Shown here piece by piece: positions 47,591-59,500 of a stretch of DNA of 64,000 nt (its first letter is position 1; every line of letters begins with the position of its first letter). The stretch comes from Asterias rubens (lineage: Eukaryota > Echinodermata > Asteroidea > Forcipulatida > Asteriidae): positions 7,679,526-7,743,525 of the forward strand of contig NC_047083.1 in assembly GCF_902459465.1 (NCBI RefSeq), read 5' to 3'. Position numbers and translations under genes: made by a program. The notes under the pieces were generated by a model. The model was not told the DNA's origin, ran no database searches, and saw only the letters and a program-made list of their open reading frames with translations.

Positions 47591-48123
47591 GTACCAGTCT
47601 TGTGTCTTATTTGGGTTTGGAATTTCACATTAAAAGGTAAGACGAGGTAGGAATGAAAAATATAATTTCAGAATTAAATTTTGAATAATCTTTCTGGGGG
47701 ATAACTATTAAAAATCACTGCACAAAGTTAAGCATCTCATTTATGTTAAGCTGAATTTGCATATCTTAGAAATAAAAAATAATTAAAATGTACATTTAAA
47801 TCAAACTGCCTCTCAATAAAAGATTCCTTAACATTTTGACTACAAAGATTCCTAAACTACATAAATGTTTTATACCTTTGTTTAGTTTAAAAGTTAAAAG
47901 TCTATTTATTTATTTACAATATATGAGCGGATAAGGAATGCCTTGTTTGCACACAATGTGTTCCGAATCAAAACCAAATAAACTATGAACAAATTCGTTT
48001 GTGCATACAAGCTTTTTTAGAGTTTTGACAATCATCTTTAAAGTTTTGGACATTTCTTGTGACTGTTAATTGTACAGGCATATTAGTCATTAACTCTTTA
48101 GAGACCATAGTGGCCACACAAGG

Positions 48124-48257
48124 TTAGGCCGTGTCCGAAACGACGACCTCAGCTACAGCTACGTCTAGATCAGCGCGTCTACCAACGTTGAAGAATAGGC
48201 AGACGCGCGCGATCTAGCCGTAGCTGTAGCCGAAGTCGTCGTTTCGGACACGGCCTT
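48124..48257. mobile_element. 134-bp palindromic MITE with AAGGCCGTGTCCGAAACGAC-type ends
   Basis: AGGCCGTGTCCGAAACGACG at the left pairs with CGTCGTTTCGGACACGGCCT at the right; the inner arms CAGCTACAGCTACGTCTAGA also pair. The same CTAGCCGTAGCCGTA arm sequence appears at 57797-57812. Confidence 0.85.
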
Positions 48258-49619
48258 AATACCAAAACCCCCATAGAAGCAGCAAACAGCTGCAAGGTTT
48301 GACCTACTTCCATACACATAGAGGTCAAAGTAAAGGTCAGGTCCAGATATGAAATTTTCCAATGAAGTATATTAGCAATCACAATTTCTTCACACAAAAC
48401 TAAATTTTCTATTACATGTAATTTCTGTTAACTCTTTCAGTGCCAACGTCAAACTTGTAAAATGTATTTGATGTATTCAGAAATCGCCATTTTCGTACAT
48501 GAGTAATCTTTTACATGTATTTAAAAAGTGTCATCAATGGTTCCTGTACAACCCATAATAGATATGTCATCACAGGGCAAGGCCGTGTTCACTTTGCAAA
48601 GGGCACTTTGAATTGAAAATCTTAGCGTCTATGGGAAACTTTTCAAGAGGCACCAAGGCCAAGACCAGTGGCAACGAAAGACATATCCTCCATGACCCTG
48701 TTTTCTTTTGGTACATCCCAAAGTCAATAGTATTATTTATGGAGTGATGATGCCCTCTTGTGATGACAGGCCTGGGATGTACCAATGCAAAACAAATCAG
48801 CTAAGATATATTTTGTTTGGTGAGAAAGAAAATACTGAGAAAGAAATATAATTTTTCTTTTTCTTTCTTACCAAAGTTTGGAAAACCTGAAAAAGTTGGA
48901 CATTTTAGGTTCAGCACGACCAACAAAAAGCAGGCACTGAAAGAGTTGATGAGCAGTGTTTGCATTTTCTGTTTTTGTTAATATTGTGATAATTACATGG
49001 TAATGAAAGGGTTAAGTAAATCTACAAATGTAATTATATAAACTGTCACATAATCAATCTGTACTTTCACTTATTTTTGAATAAAATATTTGTGATTGAA
49101 CAAAGAAAAAACCCGAAATATAGCCTCTCTACATGTACGATGGATTTAAAATATTTTGATTTTGTTCAGTCTCAACTTATTGTGTCAAGGACATTATATT
49201 TACAAATTGATAATTAAATGAGAAACTCTTTGATCCGATGTTTACCTCTTAAACACAACTCTCTCAAAAAAAAATATCTCAAAAATTATCATAACAATTT
49301 GATGATAAAACTACCCAAAATTTTAAACTACAACTTGATCCTCTTAGAATAAACTCCTTATTTTTATTCCTTAATTAGATTCCGATAAACTCGCATTACA
49401 AAATATCTTCAAAATTTTACCTCTTTTATAAAAAAATATTAACATATGCAGTGCAAACTTTGTCTCTGATTCCATTAAACCTTCAAGTCTACGTATGTAC
49501 ATGATTCAGAAGGTAAAGGCACATGAACTGCCCCAGGCAGTTTTTAAATTTGAGAAGTTCCCAGTTTCGTACAAATTTGTTCCTGAGTCACGATATGGCG
49601 CAAGGCACGAACGATTTGA

Positions 49620-49870
49620 ATTAAAATGTACGAGCAGAAATGAGCAGGGTACCAGTCACAAATTGTACATGTGATATGGTAGTTTGACTGGTAACCTTAA
49701 CTGGTAAGCAGAAATTTGTTACCATTTGTCTGCTAAGCAGAAATGAGCAGGATACCAGTCACAAATTGTACATGTGATATGGTAGTTTGGCTGGTATTCT
49801 TATTCTGGTAAGCGTTATATTGTTGTGCTTAGCTACTTTTTGTGCTTAAGCAGCTCTATGAAGATGGGCC
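49620..49870. mobile_element. AATTTCATAGAGCTGC-family MITE with internal duplication
   Basis: AGCAGGGTACCAGTCACAAA and AGCAGGATACCAGTCACAAA occur about 110 bases apart. The right end is AGCAGCTCTATGAAGATGGG. Confidence 0.65.
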
Positions 49871-50466
49871 ATGGGGTTGATTTCATGAAGAGTTAAGACT
49901 AGCCTTAAGTTTGTTATATCTCCTAGGACTAGTCCAAACTTAGGACAAGTCCTAACTCTTTGGACCGTTGGACCATAAAAAGAAATATTTATTTTTATTG
50001 TGCGCCTCTATTAGTGTTGACCAACACTAACAGAACCTCTCTCTGGACAAACTATAGGTGACACCCTATTGTTGCACCATTTCGGATGACTAGAAGCCAT
50101 AACATGCAAGTACATGTACTGTACATAGTACACAACTGGACACTACATACAGACGACCGAAAGTAAGCTTTTCATGTCTGTGTTCTGATTGGTCCGAGGT
50201 GATGTTTGCAAACGGCGGTCACATCACCTCAACACAATCAAACACAGATATGGAAAGCTTGCGTCACTGCACGTTTATCCAATGACATCATTGTATCCTA
50301 CTGGTTCTGAAAAGCAAGTACCTGTCTTTATCCTTGCGGATAAAGACAGGGGACCAGTCTACTCAAAACCCAGCTCGGAGCGAGGGCGCTGTTGTGTGCT
50401 CCCGACGTCATGCGCGTGTATACAGATGTCAATGCTTTTGCCGTTGTGCTAGCCGCAGTACATGTT

Positions 50467-50472
50467 TTTATT
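50467..50472 (-). promoter_or_regulatory. AATAAA overlapping the MYRF stop codon
   Basis: The stop TAA is immediately followed by TAAAAAC, so a perfect AATAAA begins inside the stop codon. Used as a poly(A) signal it would give an almost absent 3' UTR. Another AATAAA lies at 49988-49993 and several more in the AT-rich DNA to about 49.0 kb. Which one is used cannot be told from sequence. Confidence 0.3.
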
Positions 50473-50557
50473 AATGACAAACTCTGTTTCTGACAAAATA
50501 TAAGTTGTACTGGCTGAAGTCGGTCCCCAATCGCTTGCTGGTGCCACATATACCCTC
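50471..50557 (-). CDS. myrf: MYRF last coding exon with stop
   Basis: After an acceptor at TGTTGTCAG the frame reads EGICGTSKRLGTDFSQYNLY, then FVRNRVCH and TAA. Aromatic-rich C-termini with a final Cys are typical of MYRF. A second in-frame acceptor three bases further (TCAGGAG) would remove only one Glu, so the exact junction is uncertain. The exon lies about 1.6 kb from exon k because a mariner-like palindromic element and a MITE fill the intron. Confidence 0.88.
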   Translation of the reverse strand, partial: EGICGTSKRLGTDFSQYNLYFVRNRVCH

Positions 50558-53500
50558 CTGACAACACACAGAATCAAAGATGTTTAATCCACTGTACCGG
50601 GTGTCTCAAAAAAAAACTATACACTTTTGAAATGGCTGCCGAATAAAAAATAAACGATTCTGGGGAAAAAGGTTTTTGTTTATGGATAGCTTATGGTCTC
50701 AACCTTCATATGACACCAAAAATTCTGAATGGGTGGGTGAGCACTGCTCACTTTTGTGAAGTGTTTAAAATAAGGCTGCGCAGGAATTAGCCTTCCAATT
50801 TGAGAGCTTACAAAATTGAGGGTGATGTAATAATTCATGCTCAAATACGATTAGTTTTGGTTTGCTGAGTGAAGTTTATGGTTTATTAAACCATTTTTTT
50901 TTTATATTCATAAGTGAACAGGAAATGCATTTTTGTTCTCGTAGCATTGTAACTTTCCCCGGTAGACTCAGTGGTGTCTTCATGTGAGTCGCGATGGTGT
51001 GATGGTACATGTAGCAGTTTCCATGTTACAAACTGGGTTTGTTTTTTAACATCTGTGACTTTTAATAAAAACCTTCATCCCGCATTTCAGTTGTTGTTAG
51101 ATGAGTTGAACATTTCATTGGTTTTTCTTAATAATCAGATGGGGATTATGTACAAAGATTGTTCAATAATACGGTTTTTTGAAAACAGGAATGTCAAAGA
51201 TGTTGGCTACTTATTCTTCAGGTTACCCATTGACCTGAAGTAGCCGAAATCTTGGATTGAATTGCGTAAGCTACAAAGGACTTACCTCTCACAAAGGGAA
51301 GGCTAATTCCTGCGCAGCCTTATTTTCAACACTTCACAAAAGTGAGCATTGCTCACACAATCATGAATTATTTTCAGACTTTATGGTGTCATGTGAAAGT
51401 TGAGTCCATGAACCATCCATACACCTAAACCTTTTCCTCCAGAATCATATACTTTTCATTCGGCAGCCATTTCAAAAGTGTATAGATTTTTTTGAGACAC
51501 ACGGAAGTAATCAATACTTCTTATATAGTGTAATTCAAGAGCTAAAACAAAATCATGTATTTCTGGTATATAAAAATTTCCTGACGTTTTTCCTTAAAAA
51601 AAATTGTTGCAAAAAATCTACAAAATTATCAATGTCAGAGCAAATGGTGATGATTATACAGAAACGAACAGTCTCTTAAAGGTGAAAGACACTGGACACT
51701 ATTGGTAATTGTCACAGAGCATTATTCTCACTCGGTGTATCCGAACATATGTATAAAATAACAAACCTGTGAAAATTTGAGCTCAATTGGTCGTCAAAGT
51801 TGCAAGAGAATAATCACCTTTGTTGCACAAAATTTGTTTGCTTTCAGATGCATAATAAAAGGCTTCAGGTATTTTATTAATTGAGTGAGAAATTACCTCT
51901 TTTTCAAAAATTACGTTACTTCAGAGGAAGCCGTTTCTCACAATGTTTTATACTATCAAGAGCTCTCCATTGCTCATTAAGAAGTAAGTTTTTATGCTAA
52001 AAATTATTTGGAGTAACTACCAATAGTGTCCAGTGCCTTTAAAAAAGGGTTATTCATGTATAGAATCTTTGACAAATTTGCAGACAAAACCCCAAAAGGA
52101 AACAGTACTCACCTCCTGGGATGTAGTAACGCGAAATCGAAACGTAGATTTGGCGTAGACTCCCACAGGTATACTCCATCTGTGTACCATACCCTAAAAT
52201 TACAATTAAAAAAAAAATAAAAATAATAACAACAATATTAATAATAATACATGTAGGTTCCTATTTAGTGCTTGTGTCACTCACGACTAATCAAAACAAC
52301 CTAAACTACTTACAAAACACAATCAGACATCAGTGACACAATTCTTCAATCCTTTCAGCTTGAATTTTACTATATTGAGCCTGCAGCAAACATTGCCACA
52401 ATGCATCGTGAGAATTAAAAATAAGTCACGGCTAGAGTCGTTGTCGCGACTATTTGAGGTGGGACTAGTCGAGTAGTAAATTTCATTAGTCTCCCAGGCC
52501 TACTGACAATATCCAATGTCCCTGAGCAAGACACTTCACTATAACTGCTTCTCTCCACCCAGGGGTAAATGGGTACCTGTGAGGGTAGAGATGGTTCTTG
52601 TGATTGATTAAGCCGAGTAGCGCATATTAATGTTGCACAGGCTGCATACTTCCCACCAGGGAGCTGAGATGAAGGAATGAATTTAAGGCCCCGTTACCAG
52701 GGGTTATAATGTTAGAAGCACTTTGAGACGCCCTCCAGGTGTGAAAAGCGCTATTTTTTTTATGCAAGTCGCCTGACACACAATGCCTGAAGGCCACTTC
52801 AAGTTGTGGGCTACCAGAGGCCAAACACCAGTGCTTGAATCTGGTGCTCTTAACCGCTCGGCCATGACACTGCCACTGCTATGAGCAAGTTTGAGTGTGC
52901 ACAATGGTTAACTAAAGGTTGACCGTTTTGACTCGAACCCAGGCTGGTAGACCATTGGTTGACTACTGTGGTCAACCAGCCTCGAGCCCATGATTTCTTC
53001 ACTGGTCCCAACAGCATGTTCCATTCTAACATGTGTTAAGCGCAGAAGGGAACCAGTGACACTTTAGCGAAAAGGTGGAAGGTTGACTAGACTACCAAAC
53101 GAGTCGTTCGGGTTAGTACGTGACTGCGCATGTGCAGTGTTAGTCTGTGGTCGACCACTGGTGGACTAAATGTGCGCACTCGAACTTGCTCTATATAAAA
53201 AAAAAAATATTATTATTATCCATGGTCCTTAGGTCCAGCTTACCTCACTGAACTCATTATCCTCTGGTTCACCCTCTTCCGCTCCTGGACATGTTTCCTC
53301 TAACAACGGCGAACATTTCCACACTCTGACTGAGAACGTCGTGCTGTTAATAAAAGGGTGAAATTTTTTGATTTGATTCAATATAAAATGATTCCTTTAA
53401 GGACATTACAGAATTGGTAAGAACAAAACTTGTCTAAGATTACAGATTTGTATAAAACTGACTGAGATGGATTAAGGGATGAAGTATATGGCCAAGTGAC

Positions 53501-56500
53501 CAGGGATTGAGCGCCTTAATATGCCCTTCGGGCTGTGATAAAGCGCTACTATCATTATAATAATATTTATTTACTACTATACTATGGTTCGAATCCCACC
53601 CGAGTAAAATGCCTGTGATTTTTTCCACAGGACTCGGGGAAAGTACTGAGTATACAGTGCTACACACATCGGTGTATATGGGTAAAAACCAAAAATTAAT
53701 ATACTTTATCCCGATGCAAATTTAACATCTATTAAATCGTTTGCAGTACCCGCTGCTAAAACATAGGATTCGAACTGCCTCTAGCTACCGGGCAATCTCG
53801 GTGGTCTAGTTGGTATGACATTGCTCTAGAATTGCAAGGGTCGTGGGTTCGAATCCCACCCCAGTAAAATGCCTGTGATTTTTTTCACAGGACTCGGGAA
53901 AGTACTGAGTATACAGTGCTACACACATCGGTGTATATGGGTAAAACCAAACTTAATATACTATACTAAAGTTGCTACCCCAAGGGTTTTGGGGTTAACA
54001 AGTTTCAGTTTTGGAAGAAAATACAGTACAATACAATACAATTATTATATATTTATTATATATAGGAGTTGAGGCATTGCATGGTGGGGTATCAATATAC
54101 AGCGGCAACACCATGTCTGTATCTACTTGCCAGGTAGAGTTTGTTCTTAGAGAACTGTCTTTCTTAGAGAACTGTCTCCTGATAATGATTAGAGCAAGCT
54201 AGTCAAAACGTTGAGACCAATTCAAGAACTGCCTCCGCGGTAGTACAGTTAATCACGATCCTATAAGCTAAAGTAGTAGTCCCAGCCGATTGTTTATACC
54301 TTCTGCGCAGGGAGTAGTTAAAAAGCAGAAGTTTCTTTTCAGAACTGAGAAGTCTCCGATAAATGTACTCCGCCGCGTTAGTAGAATAAAGAAAGACAGT
54401 TCTCTAAGAACAAACTCTCTGGCAAGTAGAAACACACATGAGGTTACAGCAAACCAAATGTATATACATTTATTATAATTATCATCCATGATATAGCGTC
54501 ATGTAAACTCTACTCACTTTATGTCAAGCAGGAGACTTTTGAGAGGGACGAACTGCGGAACTATAATGTTGTAGGAGCAGTTTCCATCAGACCTGTTTGG
54601 AATTAATAATAATAAAATAGGGCATTTTACAAGGAACTATACAACAAGCAAATAAACAATGGAACCACGAAACGAAACTTGTGACCCGCTCTGTGAAAAT
54701 GAGTCAGATGAAGGCAATTTGTAATTGAGTTATATGCATGGCTGGAAAGAACACATCAGCAGCAGCAATTTGGTGTGTGTCTAAGCTTTGGGGTGTATCG
54801 CGTTGCTGAGTTACTCCCGTTTGAAATTAGCCACTACACCATTTTTTTTTTTAAACGAATTACAAGAAAAATGATATTTTAAACTACCATTGTGTGCAAA
54901 AAGATACAAATTAGACATAAGTATGATCACAAAGAAATTGTTGTATTCATAGCTTTATTGCCTAAAAGCAAGTGTTCTAAAGGTTAACCATGCAACTAAA
55001 GATCTTAAAAAAAAAAAAAATACACATTAAACTGTCCATAACTTAATATTGCATTGGGCGACATGTGACTCATTTTCACACAGAGTGGGTCGCATTTGAG
55101 GAGGGAGATGGTTCTAAAGGCGTGGAGCGTGTGCGTAAAAAGCACGATCCCAGGCTGGTAAGCAGAGACATGAAATTTGGTCTAGATTTCATTGAGCTTA
55201 TTGCTCTTTGGACCCACCTGGGCCCAATTTCATAAAGCTGATTCCCGGTAAGCAAATTTTTGTGCTTACTGTAGCAAAAAATGTAGGTAAGCATAAATGT
55301 ATTTCACTGTGATTTCTCAAGTTAGCAGACGAATTCTTGACACGCATGAATGTTCACCATGGATTTGCATTGTTACGTCACTCATGAGCTAACTGCGGGT
55401 TAGTGAGCATTTACCCTTGCTTTCGGTAAACAGCTTCATGAAATAAAAAATCTGCTAAGGGACGCTCTTTAAGCACAAAACAGCTGCTTACATCTTTTAC
55501 AAAAATTGGCCTAGGTGTTTGCATAAAGGGTGCGTTCGATTAGATTCCCCGGGTCAACCCGATCTGCCCCCGATACGTTCGAATACCTTTGGCGTCATTC
55601 CAGGGGCTCACCCGGGTCAGCCCCAAGTGCCCTGCTTGTGGAGTGGGTCACTTGACGTCACCACGAGAGGGCGAGTGATTGTTCTATTAGCTCTTGTCAG
55701 GGGCTCACCCGAATGAGCAACGCAGGGTCGACACAGGGAAGCTAATCGAACGCACCCATAGACAGTACTTACCCACACTTTGTGTGGTTCATGACGTTTA
55801 GCCCTTCAACCATAATACTGGAAACAGACAAACCTGTCAAAAAAGAAAAACACAGAAAATCATATTGATGTTAGGACTAAACTTCATCCAAACGAGAACA
55901 AATCTTTTCTAAAAAACGTACCTCTCCAACTCAGTGTCTGCCTGCATACGAAACAGACATGATCGGATTCGTTGAAGGATGTCCCATCTACGGGCGACAT
56001 TATCCAATTGCGTGTGACGGGGTCCATGAATTTTGTACACCCAAGGGGGCAAATGGCACCCAAGGGGGCAAATGGCACCCAAGGGGGCAAATGGCACCCA
56101 AGGGGGCAAATGGCACCCAAGGGGGGCAAATGGCACCCAAGGGGGCAAATGGCACTCGAGGCGGACAATGTAATAAATAAATAAAGTAAAAACGCACCTA
56201 TCCGAGAAGCTTTTTCAGCCGAGAGTCATTATCTAAGATAGTGATATGCAATGCCCCCTTGACACCATTGGCGCAATTTCCCAATAGGGTTTGTGCACAG
56301 TTCTGCAGTTTTAGCCAAGTGAGGGAGCTATTTTCCATAGCCGCCGATGACGTCACGAGTCCTTTCTTGCGCGGGTTTGTTTGACCTCACATTTTAAAGA
56401 ATTTTAGCTTGGAGTGTTTCTGAGAAAAACCAATAAGTGAATATTGTTTTATGTTTACATACTTGGTAATATATTGTTGTCCATGGTGAGACCTCGCTTC

Positions 56501-59500
56501 TCCCTTTTGCGTTGAACTTGAGGTTCAGTTGGAGCCACTTCATCTGCGCTGCTGCTATAGCTCATTCCAGAGGAATCTACAGAGAAAAGTAATAATAATA
56601 ACAAGATGAAAATATCCATTTTCAGTTGCAGGCCCTAGGATGTGAAATTCCCTTCCAAACTCAACCAGAAGTTCTAGCTCTGTTACCATGTTCAAAAGGT
56701 CTCTGAAAACATTCTTTTTCAATCAGTAAATCTCGCTTGGCTTGGCCTGGGTTTTTGTCAAAGAGAGACCGGCCTTTCGCAGGACTTTCTTGGCTAAATG
56801 CTGCAAGCTTTGCCTAGTCGTTGTTTTCTTCATGGTTTTTGATTGCATTCCCTTTTTTGTTTTTTCCTGTCATTCTCTGAGCGCTTTGTAACCTTAGGAA
56901 AAGGGGCTAAATAGATAGTATTATTATTATTATTAATATTATCCAAAACATTGATATTATCCACTACCGCAGGTAGATGTGCGGGGGTTCGGGAGACATC
57001 TCAGTTCTAAAAGGCAGGACAGTTCTTTTCAGAACTGAGAAGTGTCCCGAACCCCCGAACATCTACTCCGCAGTAGTAAAATACAGCAAGACAGTTCTCT
57101 AAAGAACAAACTCTACCTGGCAAGTAGATACACACAAGGTGTTACCGCAAACCAAATATATAAGAACTTTGTTATTTCTTATTTAGCTGTAAAACAATAT
57201 CTTTCAAGGAGAAAATGGCGTTTGTAAAAAATGGCCGAAGAACGACAACTTTCTGTTCCTGTAAGAATGTGTGCTGCACGATTGAGTGGTCGAACAAATC
57301 GGGTCACCAGCGGTTGTTTATGTCCACTTGCGGTCGGTGACATAAAAAAAGGCGATGAGAAGTGATCGGCAGGCAGCCCGCAACGACCAGCAGCGCATGT
57401 CGCCTCTATCTGCCAGCTTGGTCGTTTCCCTGCTGGCTGGCCCGGGTATTTGGAAACGAAAGGGTTAATGATGGGGACATCTCGCCGTAAGCTTGGGCGA
57501 TATCGATTTATTTTATTCACGATATATCGCCAACATTATATCGCGATATTCGATATAATCGCGATTAATTAAATTTGACATCATCAGTCTTCAAACTCCA
57601 AGTGAAAGTTGTAGAAGAGACAGTCATAGCATAAGAGAGGTGTTCTAATGACCTATTCTTCTGGTTTTACTCCAAACCTATGGGGTGCAAGATGTCTCAG
57701 CTAGCAAATACATCGCGATATTTAATCCGATATCAAAATCGTTTCCAAATTAATATCGCGATATTCGATAATATCGTGATATCGCCCAAGCTTATCTAGC
57801 CGTAGCCGTAAAGATGGAAACAGCCTTACCTGGTGGTGAGGAATCACTCTTATGAGTATTGCTTGGGCTCATCACTGAACAGCAGAACTGGCATCCTGGC
57901 TCACTACATTCATCATCGTCACTAGAATCAGAATCAGACGGGAAAAATGCTGCGAACAAAGAAAACAAATGTTGTTAAGTACCTTCATTCCTTCTAAATG
58001 TTGATCGACCTTTCCATAAGCCTTTTTGAGAATTGGCGGACACAATGCTACAACACTATTAGGTTTGGGTAAATTTGTCTGTATTCACCCAAACCAAAGA
58101 GTACACTCCTATCACGTCCACCAAAGAGCGGCCATACCTCAAAAAGGCTGTTGATTAAAATGAAATGCATGGGCAAATACAGAGTAACAGACTAGTCTGC
58201 CCATTGCGTTGTGCTGCATTTGGACCGAAATCCACGACCGTCTAAACCTCGTGACCAAAGAAAACTGGTCCCCCATGTTTCAGCTCTCTCATTCAACAGA
58301 TCAGACCAGGGGCAGTGATGGTGTAGACACAAGAAAACTGTTCCCCCTATGTTTCAACTCTCTCATTAAACAGCTCAGACCAGGGGCAGTGATGGTGTAG
58401 ACACAAGAAAACTGTTCCCCCTATGTTTCAACTCTCTCATTAAACAGCTCAGACCAGGGGCAGACCAAAGAAAACTGTTCCCCCTATGTTCCAACTCTCT
58501 CATTAAACAGCTCAGACCAGGGGCAGTGATGGTGTAGACACAAGAAAACTGTTCCCCCTATGTTTCAACTCTCTCATTAAACAGCTCAGACCAGGGGCAG
58601 TGATGGTGTAGACACAAGAAAACTGTTCCCCCTATGTTTCAACTCTCTCATTAAACAGCTCAGACCAGGGGCAGACCAAAGAAAACTGTCCCCCTATGTT
58701 TCAACTCTCTCATTAAACAGCTTAGACCAGGGGCAGTGATGGTGTAGACACAAGAAAACTGTTCCCCCTATGTTTCAACTCTCTCATTAAACAGCTCAGA
58801 CCAGGGGCAGTGATGGTGTAGACACAAGAAAACTGTTCCCCCTATGTTTCAACTCTCTCATTAAACAGCTCAGACCAGGGGCAGACCAAAGAAAACTGTT
58901 CCCCCTATGTTCCAACTCTCTCATTAAACAGCTCAGACCAGGGGCAGTGATGGTGTAGACACAAGAAAACTGTTCCCCCTATGTTCCAACTCTCTCATTA
59001 AACAGCTCAGACCAGGGGCAGTGATGGTGTAAACACAAGAAAACTGTTCCCCCTATGTTCCAACTCTCTCATTAAACAGCTCAGACCAGGGGCAGTGATG
59101 GTGTAGACACAAGAAAACTGTTCCCCCTATGTTCCAACTCTCTCATTAAACAGCTCAGACCAGGGGCAGTGATGGTGTAGACACAAGAAAACTGTTCCCC
59201 CTATGTTCCAACTCTCTCATTAAACAGCTCAGACCAGGGGCAGTGATGGTGTAATTGGCTTTAATCCAATGTTACAACCTTTCTGTTGTTGATAACTTCA
59301 CTACTGCGGAGCGAGCTCTTAACGGGACTCAACGCTTCAACTAGCTTGCTCTAGTCGTCGTCTGATTTTCTACCTCTGCCCAGGGCCCATTTTCATAGAG
59401 CTGCTTAACGGTCGATTTTGTGCTTAACGGGTGCACCTAGCAAGTTTTTCATTTCATAGCCTTGCTTAAGCACGGTTTTTTGCTTAAAACGGCGAGGCAA

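Larger units (their letters stand above)
47640..50465 (-). other. AT-rich DNA downstream of MYRF, possible 3' UTR
   Basis: Much of 48.4-49.5 kb is AT-rich and unique-looking, with several AATAAA signals on the minus strand. Interrupting repeats are the 134-bp palindrome (48124), an AAGGGCACTTTGAATTGAAA-type repeat (48580-48680), the element at 49620-49970 and a GATTGGTCCGAGGTGATG to GTCTTTATCCTTGCGG repeat (50185-50340). No ORF is supported. Confidence 0.4.

Noticed and set aside
46604..47650. Long ORFs of 167-309 codons on both strands
   Set aside because: They are produced by the 21-bp period of the minisatellite; several frames are open at once and none has a domain, signal peptide or splice support.
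50971..51243. 90-codon plus ORF as a transposase remnant
   Set aside because: It is within the palindromic element, but no catalytic Asp pattern or helix-turn-helix could be seen, so the element is called non-autonomous.
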